Assembly: GCA_947631855.1 (NCBI GenBank)
Contig: CANRMX010000006.1
Location: 1 to 62,433 of the forward strand
DNA from: an uncultured Clostridia bacterium
GTDB lineage: Bacteria; Bacillota; Clostridia; Oscillospirales; Acutalibacteraceae
Reading direction: 5' to 3'
DNA: 62,433 bases
Shown: positions 30,142 to 38,360 of the stretch, piece by piece
Position numbering within the stretch: the stretch's first letter is position 1
Layout: every line of letters starts with the position of its first letter
The notes under the pieces: generated by a model
What the model was told of the DNA's origin: nothing
The model's input: the letters and a program-made list of their open reading frames with translations, nothing else
The model's database searches: none
Made by a program: the position numbers and the translations under genes

Positions 30142-32379
30142 ATGGATTCGGAAGTTGATCGGGAGGAGCAGGCACATCTGGCCCGAATTTTGGAGATCAT
30201 CCGGGGCAATCTGGAAAAGCTGTGCGGGCAGCGGCAGCCGCTGAAAGGAGACGTCCTTGCCGCACGAAAAGAGATGTGGAACGACGGCCCTCATATAGTC
30301 CGGAGCTTTGACGACGTGATCGAGCTGAACGATGCCGATCGGGAGGTGGCGGACCGGGAAAGGCAGTTTGACCAAAACGAACGGGAGATCGCCCGGCTGG
30401 GCAGGATGGAACAGTCGCCCTACTTTGCCCGGCTGGATTTTGAAAACGCCGGCGGCGGAGGCCAAAGGAAGGTGTACATCGGGGCATATAGCCTGCGGGA
30501 CGGGGCCTCGGGCCGGGTGGTCGTGGTGGATTGGCGCGCGCCGGTGGCCTCCATGTTTTATGATTTCGACCTGGGCCCCTGCTTTTTTGAAGCGGCGGGG
30601 GCCCGCAGGGCAGTCAACATCACCTTGAAGCGGCAGTTCAAGATCGAGGGCGGCCAGTTGCAGCTGCTGTACGACACGGATTCTGCCATGTACGACGAGA
30701 TTTTAGGTCAGGTGCTTTCCGGCAGCACCGACCGCCGGCTGCGGGTGATCGTCAGCAGCATCCAGAAGGAACAGAACGCCGCCATCCGCAGCGACCCGGG
30801 GCGCTCCTGCCTGATCTACGGCCTGGCGGGCAGCGGCAAGACCAGCGTGGGGATGCACCGGCTGGCCTACCTGCTCTACCACGACCGGGAAAAGCTGGGG
30901 AGCGAGAATCTGCTGATCCTCTCCAACAACCGCCTGTTCGGCGCCTATATCGCCGCGATCCTGCCGGAGCTGGGCGAGAGCCCGGCGCAGCAGCTGACCT
31001 TCGGCGAGCTGCTGCAAACCTCCCTTGGGAATCGTTACGAGGCGGAGGGGTATTACGAGCAGCTGCGGGCGCTGGAGGCAGCGCCAGATTCCCAGCGGGC
31101 GCGGGGACTTCAAATCAAGTATGCGCCGGAGTTTTTGCGGGCCTGCATCGACCACTTTCTGGCGTTCCCTTTCCGCGCCCCGGAGCTTCGCTACCGTGGA
31201 GAGGTCGTCCTATCCCAGGAGTTGCTGCGGGAAAAATGGCAAAAGCTGCGGTTTTCCTCCTTCAAGGCCGCCCGGGCGATGTTCGAGCAATTGATGCGGG
31301 AAACGGTGGAGGGCTTTTTCCATCGGAACCAGGAGCGCGTGCGGGCGGACCTGGCGGCCAGCCGGGAGGGGTATCTCTCCGACCGGGAGGTGGATTTCCT
31401 CTACCGCAAGCTGCGCAAACGGTACGTGACCGCCGCGCTGGAGGAGGCGGTGCGGATCAACCGCATCGACCCGGCCCTGCAATTGATGGATTTGTTGTGG
31501 GCGTATCTGGAGAAGACCGGCGGCGACACCCGGATAGCTGTGACGCTGCGCCATGCGCTGGAGGGGAAGAAGCTGCTTTTTGAAGACGCGCTGCTGTACC
31601 TCTTTGTCCGGGTGCTAATGGGGGAGACCCACCCGGTGGAGAAGGTGCGCCATGTGGTGGTGGACGAATCTCAGGACTGCAGCCCGGTGCAGCTGTACAT
31701 CATGCAATATCTGTACCCCAAAAGCAGCTTCACTCTGCTGGCGGATATCCATCAGGCGGTGGAGCCCCTCACCACCGTGGGAGACTACGGCCTTTATGAG
31801 CAGGTGTTTGGCGGCGGGCTGCTCAAAATCCGCCTGAGCAGGTGCTACCGCTCCTCCAGCGAGATCAACGCTCTGGCCTTCCGCCTGCTGGAGGAACGGG
31901 AACCCAACATCCGGGAGGAATACGACTGCTTCCACCGGCCGGTGAAAAAGCCCCGGTATATCGTGGGCCCCGATCCCCTGCGCTCTATCGGGCAGGTGTT
32001 GGAGACGCTGGGACGGTACAAGTCCGTGGCGGTGATCACCAAAGACGAAGCGGACGCCGCGGCGGTGGGAGATGCCCTGGGGGACTTCCCCGACGTGCAG
32101 GTGATCCTGTCGCCGGACGGAGAACTGCAAAGCCGGGTGACGGTCCTGCCGCTGCTGCTGGCCAAAGGGCTGGAATTCGATGGGGTGATTTCGCTGAACT
32201 TCTTCACTGCCTATCAGGGCGATGCCCGGCTGCACCGCAAGGTGTATCTGGGCTGCACCCGTGCGCTGCATGAACTGGTCTTTCTGGAGCGCACTTTGCC
32301 CGCAGCGGCGAAGGACTTCCTGCCCTACATGGCGCTGGAGGCGCAGGGATCAAGCGGCGCGGACTGCCAAAACACTTGA
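30142..32379 (+). CDS. helD: HelD-like UvrD/PcrA-family helicase (RNA polymerase recycling)
   Basis: 745 residues. A coiled-coil N-terminal arm (about 1-100) and the HelD-specific segment YFARLDFENAGGGGQRKVYI with VDWRAPVASMFYDF precede the ATPase. Walker A is YGLAGSGKTSVGMHRLAYLL, Walker B VVDESQDCSPVQ, and motif V-like GLEFDGVISLNF lies near the end. HelD proteins insert into RNA polymerase channels and release stalled enzyme from DNA and RNA. AAAGGAGG is placed 7 nt before ATG 30142. A possible -10 TATCAT near 30105 suggests its own promoter. It is a monocistronic gene. Confidence 0.85.
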   Translation: MDSEVDREEQAHLARILEIIRGNLEKLCGQRQPLKGDVLAARKEMWNDGPHIVRSFDDVIELNDADREVADRERQFDQNEREIARLGRMEQSPYFARLDFENAGGGGQRKVYIGAYSLRDGASGRVVVVDWRAPVASMFYDFDLGPCFFEAAGARRAVNITLKRQFKIEGGQLQLLYDTDSAMYDEILGQVLSGSTDRRLRVIVSSIQKEQNAAIRSDPGRSCLIYGLAGSGKTSVGMHRLAYLLYHDREKLGSENLLILSNNRLFGAYIAAILPELGESPAQQLTFGELLQTSLGNRYEAEGYYEQLRALEAAPDSQRARGLQIKYAPEFLRACIDHFLAFPFRAPELRYRGEVVLSQELLREKWQKLRFSSFKAARAMFEQLMRETVEGFFHRNQERVRADLAASREGYLSDREVDFLYRKLRKRYVTAALEEAVRINRIDPALQLMDLLWAYLEKTGGDTRIAVTLRHALEGKKLLFEDALLYLFVRVLMGETHPVEKVRHVVVDESQDCSPVQLYIMQYLYPKSSFTLLADIHQAVEPLTTVGDYGLYEQVFGGGLLKIRLSRCYRSSSEINALAFRLLEEREPNIREEYDCFHRPVKKPRYIVGPDPLRSIGQVLETLGRYKSVAVITKDEADAAAVGDALGDFPDVQVILSPDGELQSRVTVLPLLLAKGLEFDGVISLNFFTAYQGDARLHRKVYLGCTRALHELVFLERTLPAAAKDFLPYMALEAQGSSGADCQNT

Positions 32380-32404
32380 CAATCCGGCTGGAAGGGCGTA
32401 GAAT
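32376..32404 (+). promoter_or_regulatory. Promoter of the DUF6054 gene
   Basis: Consensus TTGACA (32376-32381) and TAGAAT (32399-32404), spacer 17 bp. The -35 element overlaps the end of the helD coding region. Confidence 0.8.
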
Positions 32405-32426
32405 CGACCCAAAAGGAGGGAGCCCC

Positions 32427-32753
32427 ATGGCAAAATTGGAGTGTACCGTCGGCGGCCAGTTCGACGAGGTTTTGCACAGGATCGAGAACGGCATCATGAG
32501 CGGCAGCGTATCCGCCAGCCTGGAGGATTCCAGCGATTTTCACGGCGGCGGTGCCCGGTGCAGCGTGCGGGTGTTCGAGCGCTACAGCTGGGCAGGCGGC
32601 AACCGCGTGAGCATGACCGTCACCCTGTTCCAGTGCGCGGGCGGGCCGGTGCAGCTTTCGGCGATCACGGCGGGCGGCAGTCAGGCGGTGTTTTTCAAGG
32701 TCAACACTTTCGGCGAGGAGGCTTTTCTGGATAAGCTCCGGGAATGCCTGTAA
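32427..32753 (+). CDS. DUF6054 family protein, 108 aa
   Basis: MAKLECTVGGQFDEVLHRIE and SVSASLEDSSDFHGGGARC, then AITAGGSQAVFFKVNTFGEE, are the conserved blocks of DUF6054, a small soluble protein of Clostridia with no known function. AAAAGGAGG precedes the ATG at 32427 and a near-consensus promoter lies just upstream, so it should be well expressed. A strong terminator follows at once, making it a single-gene unit. Confidence 0.8.
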   Translation: MAKLECTVGGQFDEVLHRIENGIMSGSVSASLEDSSDFHGGGARCSVRVFERYSWAGGNRVSMTVTLFQCAGGPVQLSAITAGGSQAVFFKVNTFGEEAFLDKLRECL

Positions 32754-32774
32754 ACCGTCCCACAAATGAAATGA

Positions 32775-32801
32775 CCCTCCGGGTGCGTCCCGGAGGGTTT
32801 T
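32775..32801 (+). terminator. Terminator behind the DUF6054 gene
   Basis: CCCTCCGGG (32775-32783) and CCCGGAGGG (32789-32797) form a perfect 9-bp stem, followed by TTTT. Confidence 0.85.
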
Positions 32802-32811
32802 CGTATGTTTG

Positions 32812-33471
32812 TCAGATCTCCCTGAGCACCCACTGAAGGCCGTTGGTGAAGAGCCGCATGAACATGGGGTGCTGCCACACCGACAGAATGTGCCCCGGCG
32901 ACAGGGCGCAGATGCGGCCTTTGTCCACCTCCCGGGTGTACCCGGCGGGCTGCACGCCGCCGGACGTCGAGCTGCTCTGGAGGAACACTTTGGCGTCCTC
33001 TGCCAGCACTTTAAGCTGATAGTGCTCGTCCCGCACGGTAAAATCCTCCACGCCAGCCGCCACCGGGTGGGCGGGGTCCGTCACATGGAGCCCAACGTCG
33101 CACCGGGGCGGGTGGCCGAAGAAATCAAACCCGATGAGATCGTTATAGGCGGGCACTCCGTAATTCATGAAGGCCAGTCCCGCGTGGACGGCAAAAAATC
33201 CGCCGCCTGCCCGGATGTAGCTTTCCAATTCCGCCGGCCCCACCTCGGTGACGCCCGGCTCGAACCAGGGGGCCGTGTTGGCAGCGTTGATGGAATTGCC
33301 CTTGCAGCAGACCACGGCGGGGTATTCCGCCAGCAGCGCCGGCGTGAGGCAGTCCTTGGCGTCCTGCATCAGGTCGAATGCAAAGCGGTCGTCCTGCCGG
33401 GCGGCCAGTCCCCGGCGGATCACCTCGGCGGGGTGCCAGTTGTCGTCGCAGATCACAAGGATTTTTTGCAT
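32812..33471 (-). CDS. ThuA-like / glutamine amidotransferase-fold protein
   Basis: 219 residues. The pattern MQKILVICDDNWHPAEVIRR, YIRAGGGFFAVHAGLAFM, FFGHPPRC and VTDPAHPVAAGVEDFTVRDE is that of the ThuA (trehalose-utilisation) family, a class I glutamine-amidotransferase-like fold. The enzymatic role is unsettled even in better-known members. GGAGGGAG precedes the ATG. It lies downstream of the PAP2 gene on the same strand, with the 150-bp tandem array between them. Confidence 0.8.
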   Translation of the reverse strand: MQKILVICDDNWHPAEVIRRGLAARQDDRFAFDLMQDAKDCLTPALLAEYPAVVCCKGNSINAANTAPWFEPGVTEVGPAELESYIRAGGGFFAVHAGLAFMNYGVPAYNDLIGFDFFGHPPRCDVGLHVTDPAHPVAAGVEDFTVRDEHYQLKVLAEDAKVFLQSSSTSGGVQPAGYTREVDKGRICALSPGHILSVWQHPMFMRLFTNGLQWVLREI

Positions 33472-33570
33472 GGGTCTCCCTCCTGTTTTCCTGTGGATTT
33501 GATTCCATCATACCCAAAGACAGGGGTTTTGTCAAACGGTTTCTGCAATCGATCTTCCCGAGGAAGCCTT

Positions 33571-33963
33571 TTGTTATTTCCGTGATTCTTGCCAATCCCG
33601 CAGTTTCTTGTCTGCCCACAGCACCGCCAGCGCCGAGAAGACACCCAAAAGCGCTCCTGCCAAAGCGCTTTAGTGAGGATAATTGTGCTCCCCCGCAGCG
33701 CGGGGGAGCACAGAAAAAGATATTTACTTTTTCCTCAATTGCAAGGCCCGCAATTTCTTGCCTACCCACAGCACCGCCAGCGCGGAGAGCGTGCCCAAAA
33801 GAGCCGACTGCCAATGCGCTTTAGTGAGGATAACTGTGCTCTCCCGCAGCGCGGGGGAGCACAAAAAAGATTGTTATTTTTTTCTCAATTGCAAGGCCCG
33901 CAGTTTCTTGTCTGCCCACAGCACTGCCAGCGCCGAGAGAGTACCCAACAATCCGCCTGCCAA
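33571..33963 (-). repeat. 150-bp tandem array of the PAP2 gene 3' end with its terminator
   Basis: Reference points at 33601, 33751 and 33901 (CAGTTTCTTG or CAATTTCTTG) are exactly 150 bp apart. The unit at 33901 is inside the gene; two more follow its stop. Each downstream unit repeats the coding end (LAVLWADKKLR or a variant), a stop codon and a GTGCTC...GAGCAC hairpin. Over the last 26 codons the nearest copy differs from the gene by eight synonymous and two amino-acid changes; the farthest copy has the alternative end RDWQESRK-stop. Confidence 0.9.
33685..33711. terminator. Hairpin in the farther PAP2 repeat unit
   Basis: GTGCTCCCCCGC (33685-33696) pairs with GCGGGGGAGCAC (33700-33711). 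A second version with one changed base lies about 150 bp away at 33836-33862, between the gene and its first copy, with T-rich flanks on the minus strand. Confidence 0.75.
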
Positions 33964-34443
33964 AACGTCCGTGGGGTAATGCACGAACAAAAAGATGCGG
34001 GAGAACGCGATGAGCAGTGCGAAAACCCACGCGGCCCCCACTATCGCCCAGTGGTACCACCCGGGCTGATCTCTGCGGGCGGTGAGCACCGTCGCCGCGG
34101 CGAAGGAGGCGCAGGTGTGCCCCGAAGGAAAGGAAAAGCCGGAGGGGGGCGGGATCATCAGCTCGTAGAGGCCGGGATAGGCGGCAAAGGGCCTTGGGCG
34201 GCAGACCAGGTTTTTGATCGCCACCTCGCCCAGCAGGAACCCCACCGCCATGGCGCACAGCATGAGGGCGCTGCTGCGCCGGGTGGATTTGAACAACAGC
34301 AATAGCAGGGCGACGGCGAACCACAGCAGGCCGCCTTCACCCAAATTGGTGAAGATGGGGAAGATCTGATCGGTGACCGGGTTGTGCAAATAAGTCTGAA
34401 CAAAGGTGAGGATTCCCCCGTCAAAAGGGTTTAGACCGGGCAT
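33874..34443 (-). CDS. PAP2-superfamily membrane phosphatase
   Basis: 189 residues, five or six spans. The three acid-phosphatase motifs are present: KNLVCRPRP (C1), PSGHT (C2) and SRIFLFVHYPTDVLAG (C3 with its nucleophilic His). The family dephosphorylates lipids such as phosphatidic acid, diacylglycerol pyrophosphate or undecaprenyl pyrophosphate at the outer face of the membrane. The C-terminal tail (LAVLWADKKLRALQLRKK) is the repeated part of the 150-bp array. A small membrane protein gene lies 19 nt upstream on the same strand. Confidence 0.9.
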   Translation of the reverse strand: MPGLNPFDGGILTFVQTYLHNPVTDQIFPIFTNLGEGGLLWFAVALLLLLFKSTRRSSALMLCAMAVGFLLGEVAIKNLVCRPRPFAAYPGLYELMIPPPSGFSFPSGHTCASFAAATVLTARRDQPGWYHWAIVGAAWVFALLIAFSRIFLFVHYPTDVLAGGLLGTLSALAVLWADKKLRALQLRKK

Positions 34444-34462
34444 GGCGTCGCATCCTTTCGCG

Positions 34463-34690
34463 TCAGTTTGAGAAGGGGACGATCGGGCCAGTGGGGAGCC
34501 CGATGAAGTAGGCCATCAGCAGGTGCAATCCAAAGCATACCACCAGCAGGGCGATCTCCGAGGCGAAGAAAAGAATAAACAGCGGGCGGCCCTTGAATAC
34601 AAAGGCCATGGCCGAGAGGGTAAATGCAATGAGGGTGAAATGGATGCACTCGATGGCCGTATTGAAGACGACGGAGAATCGATCCTTCAT
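34463..34690 (-). CDS. Small membrane protein, 75 aa, unknown
   Basis: Family not recognised. Two hydrophobic segments, CIHFTLIAFTLSAMAFVF and LFILFFASEIALLVVCFGLH, are separated by a short basic turn (KGRP) and form a helical hairpin; the N-terminus starts MKDRFSVVFNTAIE. AGGAGG lies 8 nt before the ATG at 34690. It shares the strand with the PAP2 phosphatase and stops 19 nt ahead of it, so the two are probably cotranscribed and may function together. Confidence 0.65.
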   Translation of the reverse strand: MKDRFSVVFNTAIECIHFTLIAFTLSAMAFVFKGRPLFILFFASEIALLVVCFGLHLLMAYFIGLPTGPIVPFSN

Positions 34691-34820
34691 GGGATGACCT
34701 CCTGCCGAAATCAAAGGATATATTGATTCTACCACCGGGCGGGCGGAAAGTCAACGCTTCGCGCATATGGGAAAAGGCCCGCGCATAAGTTTTTCGTAAA
34801 AGCGTGAGCGGAGGGAGCCC

Positions 34821-37496
34821 ATGGAGTATCATCATACAGGCTGGCGGGAGGCCGCGGAGCAATTGGGCGCGGACGTCCAAAGGGGGTTGACCGCCCAGGA
34901 GGCCCGGAAGCGGCTGGCCCGGTACGGCAGGAACGAGATTCGGGAGCAGGGCGGCCCCACCCTGGCGGGGCGGTTTTTGGGGCAGTTTAAGGATCTGATG
35001 GTGGCCATCCTGCTGCTGTCGGCGGCGGTGTCCTTTCTGGTGTCGAAGCTGCGGGGGGACGGGGAATACATCGACTCCATCATCATCTTGGCCATCGTGG
35101 TCTGCAACGCGGTGATCGGCACGGTGCAGGAGCTGAAAGCGGACAAAGCCATCGCGGCGCTGAAAAAGCTGTCGTCGCCCCACGCCCGGGTGATCCGGGA
35201 CGGCAAAGGGCAGACGGTGGAAAGCGGCGAGCTGGTGCCCGGGGATCTGGTGCTCTTGCAGGCAGGCGATCTTGCCCCCGCAGACCTGCGGCTGATCCGC
35301 TCGGTGGAGCTGCGGGTGGAGGAATCGGCCCTGACAGGGGAATCGGTGCCGGCGGAAAAGCAGGCGGAGCTGATCTGCCCGGAAGAAGCGCCGCTGGCGG
35401 AGCGGAAAAACACGGTCTTTGCCGGTACGGGCGTGGCGGCTGGCGCCGGGCGGGGCATCGTGACGGCCACGGGGATGGACACCGCCATGGGCCGCATTGC
35501 CCGGATGCTGGAAAAGGAAAACTCCCCCGAAACGCCGCTGCAGCAGAAGCTCCGGCAGACCGGCAAGGTGCTGGGGCTGGGCGTGGCGGCCATCTGCGGG
35601 GTGATCTTCCTGCTGGGCCTGCTCCAGAAGATCGAGCCGCTGGAGATGCTGATGATCGCCATCAGCCTGGGGGTGGCGGCCATTCCGGAGGGGCTGACTG
35701 CCGTGGTGACCATCGTGCTGGCCATGGGGATCAAGCGCATGGCCCAGCGCAGGGCAATCGTGCGGCACATGCCCGCGGTGGAGACCCTGGGCAGCACCCA
35801 GGTGATCTGCTCTGACAAGACGGGCACCCTCACCCAAAACCGCATGACCGTCACGGTATTCTCCGCGCCCTATGGGGAGGAACGGCTGGCCGGGCCCGGG
35901 GCGCAGTTCGCGCTGGAGCTGGCAAGCCTGTGCAATAACGCCGAGGCGGCGGAGGGCAAGATCATCGGCGACCCCACCGAGGCGGCCTTTCTGGCGGCCT
36001 GCGCGACCCCTAAGGCCGCGCTGGAGCGGGCGTATCCCAGGGTGGGGGAGATCCCCTTTTCCTCCGCACGCAAGCTGATGACCACTGCCCACCGGCTGGA
36101 GAAGGGGTACCGGATCATCACCAAGGGCGCGCCGGATGTGCTGCTGGCCCGGTGCACGCGGATGGTGCAGGGCACGGGCACGGCGCCGCTGGGCGGCGGG
36201 CTGAAAGCGAAGCTCCTTTCGGACAACAGCAGGCTGGCCGCCCGGGCCCTGCGGGTGCTGGCGGTGGCCTATAAGGATGTGGAGGAGCTTTCCGAGCACG
36301 ACCGGGAGACGGAAAGCGACCTGATCTTCTGCGGGCTGATCGGGATGGAAGACCCACCACGGCCCGGCGTGCGGGAGGCGGTGGCCCAGTGCAAACGTGC
36401 GGGCGTCCGGCCCATCATGATCACCGGCGACCACGCAGAGACCGCCCTGGCCATTGCCCGCCGGGTGGGGATCGCGGGTGAGCACGATACCGTGCTCACC
36501 GGCCCTCAGCTGGACCGGCTCACCGACGGGCAGCTCAGCGAAAAGGTTTTGACCGTCAGCGTATTTGCCCGGGTGTCACCGGAACACAAGGTGCGGTTGG
36601 TGAAAGCCCTCCAGCGGCAGGGGCTGGTGGTGGCCATGACCGGCGACGGGGTCAACGATGCGCCGGCGCTGAAATCCGCCGACATCGGCTGCGCTATGGG
36701 CAGAAGCGGCACGGAGGTGGCCAAATCCGCCGCGGACATGGTGCTGACGGACGACGATTTCTCCACCATCGTCTCGGCGGTGCGGGAGGGCCGGGGCATC
36801 TACAAGAACATCCGCAAGACCATCCACTTCCTGCTCTCCTGCAATATCGGGGAGATTTTGGTGGTATTCGTGGCCTTCCTGCTGCGCGCCCCGGCGCCGC
36901 TGCTGGCGATCCAGCTGCTGTGGGTGAATCTCGTCACCGATTCCCTCCCGGCGCTGGCCCTTGGGGCCGACCCTATTCTAAACGACGTGATGGACGAACC
37001 GCCCCACCCGAAAGACGAGGGAGTGTTCTCCGGCGGGATGGGCTTTTCCGTGGCGGTGGAGGGCTGTCTGGTGGGGGCACTGGCGCTGCTCAGCTATACC
37101 GTGGGCCGGGTCTGGTTTGATCTCGACCCCGCCCAGCCGGTGATCGGCCGCACCATGGGTTTCGCTGTGCTGAGCCTTTCCCAGCTGGCCCACAGCTTCA
37201 ATATGCGGTCGGAGCACTCCGTGTTTGCCATCGGGCTGTTTTCCAATCGCCGGCTCACGGCGGCCTGTGCGGTGTGCGCGGCGCTGGTGGTAGGGGTGAT
37301 CACCGTGCCGTCCCTGTCGGCGCTGTTCCGCACCCAGGCGCTGAACGCCTTTCAGTGGCTGATCGTGCTGGGACTGTCCCTGTTCCCGCTGGCGGCGGTG
37401 GAGGCGGAGAAGCTGCTGCTGGAGCACTTCCCTGCAAAAGCGCGCAAAAAGAAGCCCCGGAACCGGGGCAAAATCCAACGAAAAACGCAACACTGA
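34821..37496 (+). CDS. Calcium-translocating P-type ATPase (P2 type)
   Basis: 891 residues with the full P2A layout: N-terminal cation-ATPase domain, actuator loop ALTGESVPAEK, M4 motif PEGLTAVV (about 289), phosphorylation motif DKTGTLTQ (Asp about 332), nucleotide-binding domain (FSSARKLM, KGAPDVLL), hinge TGDGVNDAPALKSAD, and M6 NLVTDSLPALALG with cation-binding Asn/Asp. This points to Ca2+ (possibly Mn2+) export. GGAGGGAG precedes the ATG. It is divergent from the small membrane gene and convergent with nfo, whose 3' end lies 8 nt away. Confidence 0.92.
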   Translation: MEYHHTGWREAAEQLGADVQRGLTAQEARKRLARYGRNEIREQGGPTLAGRFLGQFKDLMVAILLLSAAVSFLVSKLRGDGEYIDSIIILAIVVCNAVIGTVQELKADKAIAALKKLSSPHARVIRDGKGQTVESGELVPGDLVLLQAGDLAPADLRLIRSVELRVEESALTGESVPAEKQAELICPEEAPLAERKNTVFAGTGVAAGAGRGIVTATGMDTAMGRIARMLEKENSPETPLQQKLRQTGKVLGLGVAAICGVIFLLGLLQKIEPLEMLMIAISLGVAAIPEGLTAVVTIVLAMGIKRMAQRRAIVRHMPAVETLGSTQVICSDKTGTLTQNRMTVTVFSAPYGEERLAGPGAQFALELASLCNNAEAAEGKIIGDPTEAAFLAACATPKAALERAYPRVGEIPFSSARKLMTTAHRLEKGYRIITKGAPDVLLARCTRMVQGTGTAPLGGGLKAKLLSDNSRLAARALRVLAVAYKDVEELSEHDRETESDLIFCGLIGMEDPPRPGVREAVAQCKRAGVRPIMITGDHAETALAIARRVGIAGEHDTVLTGPQLDRLTDGQLSEKVLTVSVFARVSPEHKVRLVKALQRQGLVVAMTGDGVNDAPALKSADIGCAMGRSGTEVAKSAADMVLTDDDFSTIVSAVREGRGIYKNIRKTIHFLLSCNIGEILVVFVAFLLRAPAPLLAIQLLWVNLVTDSLPALALGADPILNDVMDEPPHPKDEGVFSGGMGFSVAVEGCLVGALALLSYTVGRVWFDLDPAQPVIGRTMGFAVLSLSQLAHSFNMRSEHSVFAIGLFSNRRLTAACAVCAALVVGVITVPSLSALFRTQALNAFQWLIVLGLSLFPLAAVEAEKLLLEHFPAKARKKKPRNRGKIQRKTQH

Positions 37497-37503
37497 AAGC
37501 GGC

Positions 37504-38346
37504 CTATCCTTCCTCTTCCCGATAAACCGCTTGGACTGCCGCGATCTCCCGGGCATATCCCGGGAGGTCGTTTGGCGTTTCCAGATAAAAGGGCAGCTCC
37601 CGCAGGGCAGGGTGATTGACGATCCGCCCCACCGCCTCCATGCCGATGGCGCCTTCTCCCAGCTTCTGGTGCCGGTCCTTGTGGCTGCCCATGGGATTCA
37701 TGCTGTCGTTCAGGTGGACCGCCCGCAGCCGGTTGAGGCCGATCACCCGGTCGAATTCCTCCAGCACGGCCTCCAGACCGTCCACGATATCATACCCGCC
37801 GTCGTAGACGTGGCAGGTGTCCAGGCACACGCCCACTCGGTGCTTGAGCTCCACCTGCTCCAAAATGGCACGCAGCTCCTCGAACCGGCCGCCCACTTCG
37901 GAGCCTTTTCCGGCCATGGTCTCCAGCAGCACGGTGGTGTGCTGCTCCTCCCGGAGGATCGCGTTCAAAAGCGCGGCGATGCGCCGAACGCCGGTGTCCG
38001 TGCCCTGCCCCACATGGCTGCCGGGATGGAAATTATACATGCTGCCGGGGAGGTATTCCAGCCGGGCCAGATCGTCCGCCATGGTCTCCCGGGCAAATTC
38101 CAGCACTTCTGGCCGGGCCGCACAGGCGTTGAGGGTGTAGGGTGCGTGGGCCAGCGCGGGGAAGAGGCCGTGCGCCTCTGCGAAGGCAAGATATGCGGCG
38201 ATGCCTTCCTGATCCAGCGCCTTGGCCTTGCTGCCTCTGGGATTGCGGGTGAAGAACTGAAAGGTGTTGCCGCCCAGCCGGACGATCTCCTGCCCCATGG
38301 CAAGGAATCCCTTTGCGCTGGACAGATGACAGCCGATCTTCAGCAT
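37504..38346 (-). CDS. nfo: Deoxyribonuclease IV (AP endonuclease)
   Basis: 280 residues, TIM-barrel EndoIV. Zn-ligand motifs: HAPYTLNACA (early His), SMYNFHPGSHVGQG, LLETMAGKGSEVG (Glu), GVCLDTCHVYDGGYD (Asp and His), VHLNDSMNPMGSHKDRH (His, Asp, His) and YLETPND (Glu). It cuts DNA at abasic sites in base-excision repair, downstream of glycosylases such as the one at 10714. AAAGGAGG precedes ATG 38346. It is followed on the transcript by nothing obvious; the HAD gene is 14 nt upstream. Confidence 0.95.
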   Translation of the reverse strand: MLKIGCHLSSAKGFLAMGQEIVRLGGNTFQFFTRNPRGSKAKALDQEGIAAYLAFAEAHGLFPALAHAPYTLNACAARPEVLEFARETMADDLARLEYLPGSMYNFHPGSHVGQGTDTGVRRIAALLNAILREEQHTTVLLETMAGKGSEVGGRFEELRAILEQVELKHRVGVCLDTCHVYDGGYDIVDGLEAVLEEFDRVIGLNRLRAVHLNDSMNPMGSHKDRHQKLGEGAIGMEAVGRIVNHPALRELPFYLETPNDLPGYAREIAAVQAVYREEEG

Positions 38347-38360
38347 AAACGTGCCTCCTT

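Noticed and set aside
33571-33963. Separate small genes behind the PAP2 gene
   Set aside because: The copies lack start codons with ribosome sites and contain only the gene's C-terminal codons.
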